DNA of 8,253 bases. Origin: Crocinitomicaceae bacterium. GTDB taxonomy: Bacteria; Bacteroidota; Bacteroidia; Flavobacteriales_D; Crocinitomicaceae. The stretch is from contig JABSPC010000091.1 in assembly GCA_013215515.1 (NCBI GenBank), forward strand, positions 1 through 8,253, given 5' to 3'. This document shows positions 6,651 through 8,253 of the stretch, piece by piece (within the stretch, counting starts at the first letter, position 1; each line of letters begins with the position of its first letter). The notes below the pieces were generated by a model. It saw only the letters and a program-made list of their open reading frames with translations, ran no database searches and was not told where the DNA came from. A program made the translations under genes and the position numbers.

Positions 6651-7814
6651 ATCGTAATTCTCCTTCCAAGTTCTATACGCCTCCTGTTTCTTTGAGCTGT
6701 CATTCACTATGCTTTCGATTGCATCTTTTATTTTTTTTACGCTTGGATTCGCCTCCAATAGTATCCCGTTTTCATTGTTTACTATTTCACAGTTCCCACC
6801 TACATCTGTTGCAATCACAGGAATTCCAAAAGACATGGCTTCCATTATTGAAACGGGAACGCCTTCTGAAGAGCTCACGTTAATCAGAGCTGACGGCTTG
6901 TTTTCAGCATACCATTCCATTAATTCTACATTCGATATTCGGCCTTTAAAGTCGTAGCTGACTTTTCCCTGCAAATTTTCTGACGCCTTGTTTCGAATTT
7001 TATCAAGCTCAACTCCATCTCCAAAATGAACCCAATTTATCGATAAGTTTTCAAGGCTAGCCAATGCATCAACAATCAAGTCAACACGTTTCACAGGTAT
7101 TAAGTTTGAACAGCTCACAATTAATGTCTCATCTAACTTATCAATAATCACCTGCTTTTTAACACCCAAACGAGACACAGCTATCTTCTTCGGATCAATC
7201 TTCCAGACTTCTTGAGCGTACTTCTTTCCATCATCAGAAATTGAATGTAATTGATTCAAATTGTCATAAATAAAATGCCTTAATGGTAAATAATTGAACT
7301 TACTTTCTTCAAAGTATATATCCCAACGATGCATTCTAGAGATACTTTTCAGTTCTGAGTTTCTTTTTTTTAAAAAACCTAGTGCTATTGCCGTATCATC
7401 GCACCAGTATGAATACAAAACTGTGTTCTCACTTTCATACCCCTTCTCATTCATTATTTTTTGAATAGAAGACGAAATCCTTCTCCCTTGAGATAAAGAA
7501 ATCAATAAACTTGAAAGAATGCCTTTGCTTATTTTTTTATTATAGCTCTTTTTAATAATTTTTAATTCGCTCCAGAACAAGCGGGTAAAAGTTCCGAAAA
7601 CTGCAACAATCTTTGCTTTTGAAGTAACTGTAAGATCATAAAAATCTACGCTACAGTTATCAGGAATAGTACGATGTTCTTTACTTGTAGTTCGAGGACA
7701 AAGAATTAACACATTTTCAAAAGCGTGAGCAAGAACCCCAATTTCATTTTCCAAAAAAGTTTCATTTGTTCCGTACGGAAAAGATGATGTGACCAGAATT
7801 AATCGGTTCTTCAT
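6606..7814 (-). CDS. GT4 family glycosyltransferase (GT-B fold)
   Basis: A 402-residue GT4-type glycosyltransferase on the opposite strand. It opens with LILVTSSFPYGTNETFLENE (residues 5-24), a pattern common in glycan-cluster GT4 enzymes, where the loop near ETF faces the acceptor. The middle has YSYWCDDTA (134-142) and SRMHRWDIY (159-167). The donor domain begins LIVSCSNLIPVKRVDLIVDA (231-250), with the R/K pair near the phosphates, then WVHFGDGVE (261-269), KGRISNVEL (290-298) and the EX7E motif E317 and E325 in EGVPVSIME, followed by SFGIPVIATDVGG (328-340). Length is normal and nothing looks broken. The TAA stop (6606-6608 read in reverse) overlaps the epimerase TAG by sharing bases, so the genes converge with no spacer. 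A TATATTTG element lies 16 bases upstream of its ATG. It is probably part of the same glycan pathway but separately transcribed. Confidence 0.92.
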   Translation of the reverse strand: MKNRLILVTSSFPYGTNETFLENEIGVLAHAFENVLILCPRTTSKEHRTIPDNCSVDFYDLTVTSKAKIVAVFGTFTRLFWSELKIIKKSYNKKISKGILSSLLISLSQGRRISSSIQKIMNEKGYESENTVLYSYWCDDTAIALGFLKKRNSELKSISRMHRWDIYFEESKFNYLPLRHFIYDNLNQLHSISDDGKKYAQEVWKIDPKKIAVSRLGVKKQVIIDKLDETLIVSCSNLIPVKRVDLIVDALASLENLSINWVHFGDGVELDKIRNKASENLQGKVSYDFKGRISNVELMEWYAENKPSALINVSSSEGVPVSIMEAMSFGIPVIATDVGGNCEIVNNENGILLEANPSVKKIKDAIESIVNDSSKKQEAYRTWKENYDAEKNYKNFVQLIQD

Positions 7815-7830
7815 AGAGAATTTAATTAGC

Positions 7831-7838
7831 CAAATATA
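7831..7838 (-). promoter_or_regulatory. -7 promoter element for the minus-strand GT4 gene
   Basis: Read on the minus strand this is TATATTTG, a full match to TAnnTTTG, and it lies 16 bases upstream of the ATG at 7814. No good TTTG -33 box is present at the right distance; the nearest is a T-rich CTTTTAG (7854-7860 reversed) about 16 bases further up. The promoter may therefore be weak or need an activator. Confidence 0.5.
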
Positions 7839-7847
7839 GTGAAAGCG

Positions 7848-7885
7848 AAAGTACTAAAAGTGGATTAAAGTACTATTCACTTTTG
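7848..7885. repeat. Direct and inverted repeats in the divergent promoter (possible operator)
   Basis: AAAGTACTA occurs twice as a direct repeat at 7848-7856 and 7867-7875 (19 bases start to start), each containing the palindrome AGTACT. Interleaved with it is an inverted repeat, AAAAGTG at 7856-7862 and CACTTTT at 7878-7884, whose right arm covers most of the plus-strand -33 box. The layout resembles a regulator site shared by two divergent genes, but no regulator is encoded in the window and binding is only inferred. Confidence 0.35.
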
Positions 7886-7914
7886 TAATCAGTGTACAGT
7901 TAATTTTATCTTTG
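7882..7914 (+). promoter_or_regulatory. Bacteroidota-type promoter for the right-edge GT4 gene
   Basis: TTTG at 7882-7885 and TATCTTTG at 7907-7914 match the -33 (TTTG/TTG) and -7 (TAnnTTTG) elements known from Bacteroides and Flavobacterium. The 21-base spacer lies within the range reported for Flavobacterium. The -7 box ends only four bases before the ATG at 7919, so transcription should begin at or next to the start codon. Confidence 0.65.
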
Positions 7915-7918
7915 TTCC

Positions 7919-8253
7919 ATGAAAAAGGTGCTAATCATTTCATATTTCTATCCTCCTGCAAATTTTGTTGGTGGAGAAAGAACGGCAGCTTGGGCAAAGC
8001 ACCTTGCCGACAATGATATCTACCCTATTATTATCACACGTCAATGGAATGATAATCAAAAGGATTTGACGGATCATGTACTTGAAAATGATTTGCAAAT
8101 TGAAAAGTTCGATCATTGTGAAATTATTCGCCTTCCATTTAAAAAATCACTTCGAGACCGACTATCAAAATATCCATGGTTGAAGCCACTGCAAAAAGCC
8201 TTAACCTTAAAGGAGTTGATTTTTTCAAACTTTTTTATCAGTTCACTTCCGTA
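7919..8253 (+). CDS. GT4-like glycosyltransferase, N-terminal fragment (3' partial)
   Basis: This frame runs from the ATG at 7919 to the right edge with no stop, about 111 codons, so the gene continues outside the window. The translated start KKVLIISYFYPPANFVGGER (residues 2-21) is the typical first strand and glycine loop of GT4 glycosyltransferases, with the Y-PP wording and GGER acceptor loop also common there. After it come AWAKHLADND and PIIITRQW, consistent with the second strand of a Rossmann-like domain. The donor domain with the EX7E motif lies beyond the edge and cannot be checked. It is divergent from the minus-strand GT4 across a 104-base promoter region. A Bacteroidota-type promoter ends four bases before its ATG, which suggests a leaderless or near-leaderless transcript and makes it the likely first gene of a second operon. 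Confidence 0.82.
   Translation, partial: MKKVLIISYFYPPANFVGGERTAAWAKHLADNDIYPIIITRQWNDNQKDLTDHVLENDLQIEKFDHCEIIRLPFKKSLRDRLSKYPWLKPLQKALTLKELIFSNFFISSLP

Noticed and set aside
6692..6957. Plus-strand open frames of 63 and 82 codons opposite the minus-strand GT4 gene
   Set aside because: They lie antisense to the EX7E donor-domain region of a solid GT4 gene and have low-complexity leucine/serine/phenylalanine-rich translations.

Overview
The window looks like part of a surface-polysaccharide (exopolysaccharide, capsule or O-antigen type) gene cluster from a member of the Bacteroidota, probably Flavobacteriia-like. The DNA is AT-rich and genes start on ATG without consistent Shine-Dalgarno sequences. 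The one substantial intergenic region carries two copies of the Bacteroidota -7 promoter element TAnnTTTG, one per direction. The phylum is an inference from these signs; no rRNA or marker gene is present.

Layout: seven genes run left to right from the left edge to 6609. They are a 5'-truncated NAD-dependent epimerase/dehydratase (SDR), a CmcI-type (cephalosporin hydroxylase family) methyltransferase, a GT-A glycosyltransferase of TIGR00180 type, an FkbM-type methyltransferase, a DUF6625-like putative glycosyltransferase, a GT4 glycosyltransferase, and a protein matching the catalytic domain of D-glucuronyl C5-epimerase. Junctions are ATGA overlaps (853-856, 3538-3541), a TAATG overlap (1585-1589), a 17-base overlap (5671-5687) and two short gaps (38 and 50 bases), so this reads as one operon. 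An eighth gene, a GT4 glycosyltransferase, lies on the minus strand (6606-7814) and its stop overlaps the epimerase stop. A 104-base divergent promoter region (7815-7918) separates it from a ninth gene, another GT4 glycosyltransferase on the plus strand that runs off the right edge. No stretch over 300 bases lacks a gene, and I see no tRNA, rRNA, CRISPR, IS or phage element.

How the genes may work together (inference): the SDR would make or modify a nucleotide sugar. The five glycosyltransferase-like proteins would build a lipid-linked oligosaccharide. The two methyltransferases would O-methylate sugars or a chain terminus. The C5-epimerase would convert D-glucuronate to L-iduronate, or act on a similar uronate. 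The product would be a methylated, uronate-containing glycan. No flippase, polymerase or export gene is in view.

Points most worth a second look are the C5-epimerase without signal peptide or N-terminal domains, a near-matching inverted repeat straddling the overlapping convergent stops (6579-6650), repeats in the divergent promoter, a likely leaderless start at 7919, and a perfect 14-base inverted repeat at the left edge.
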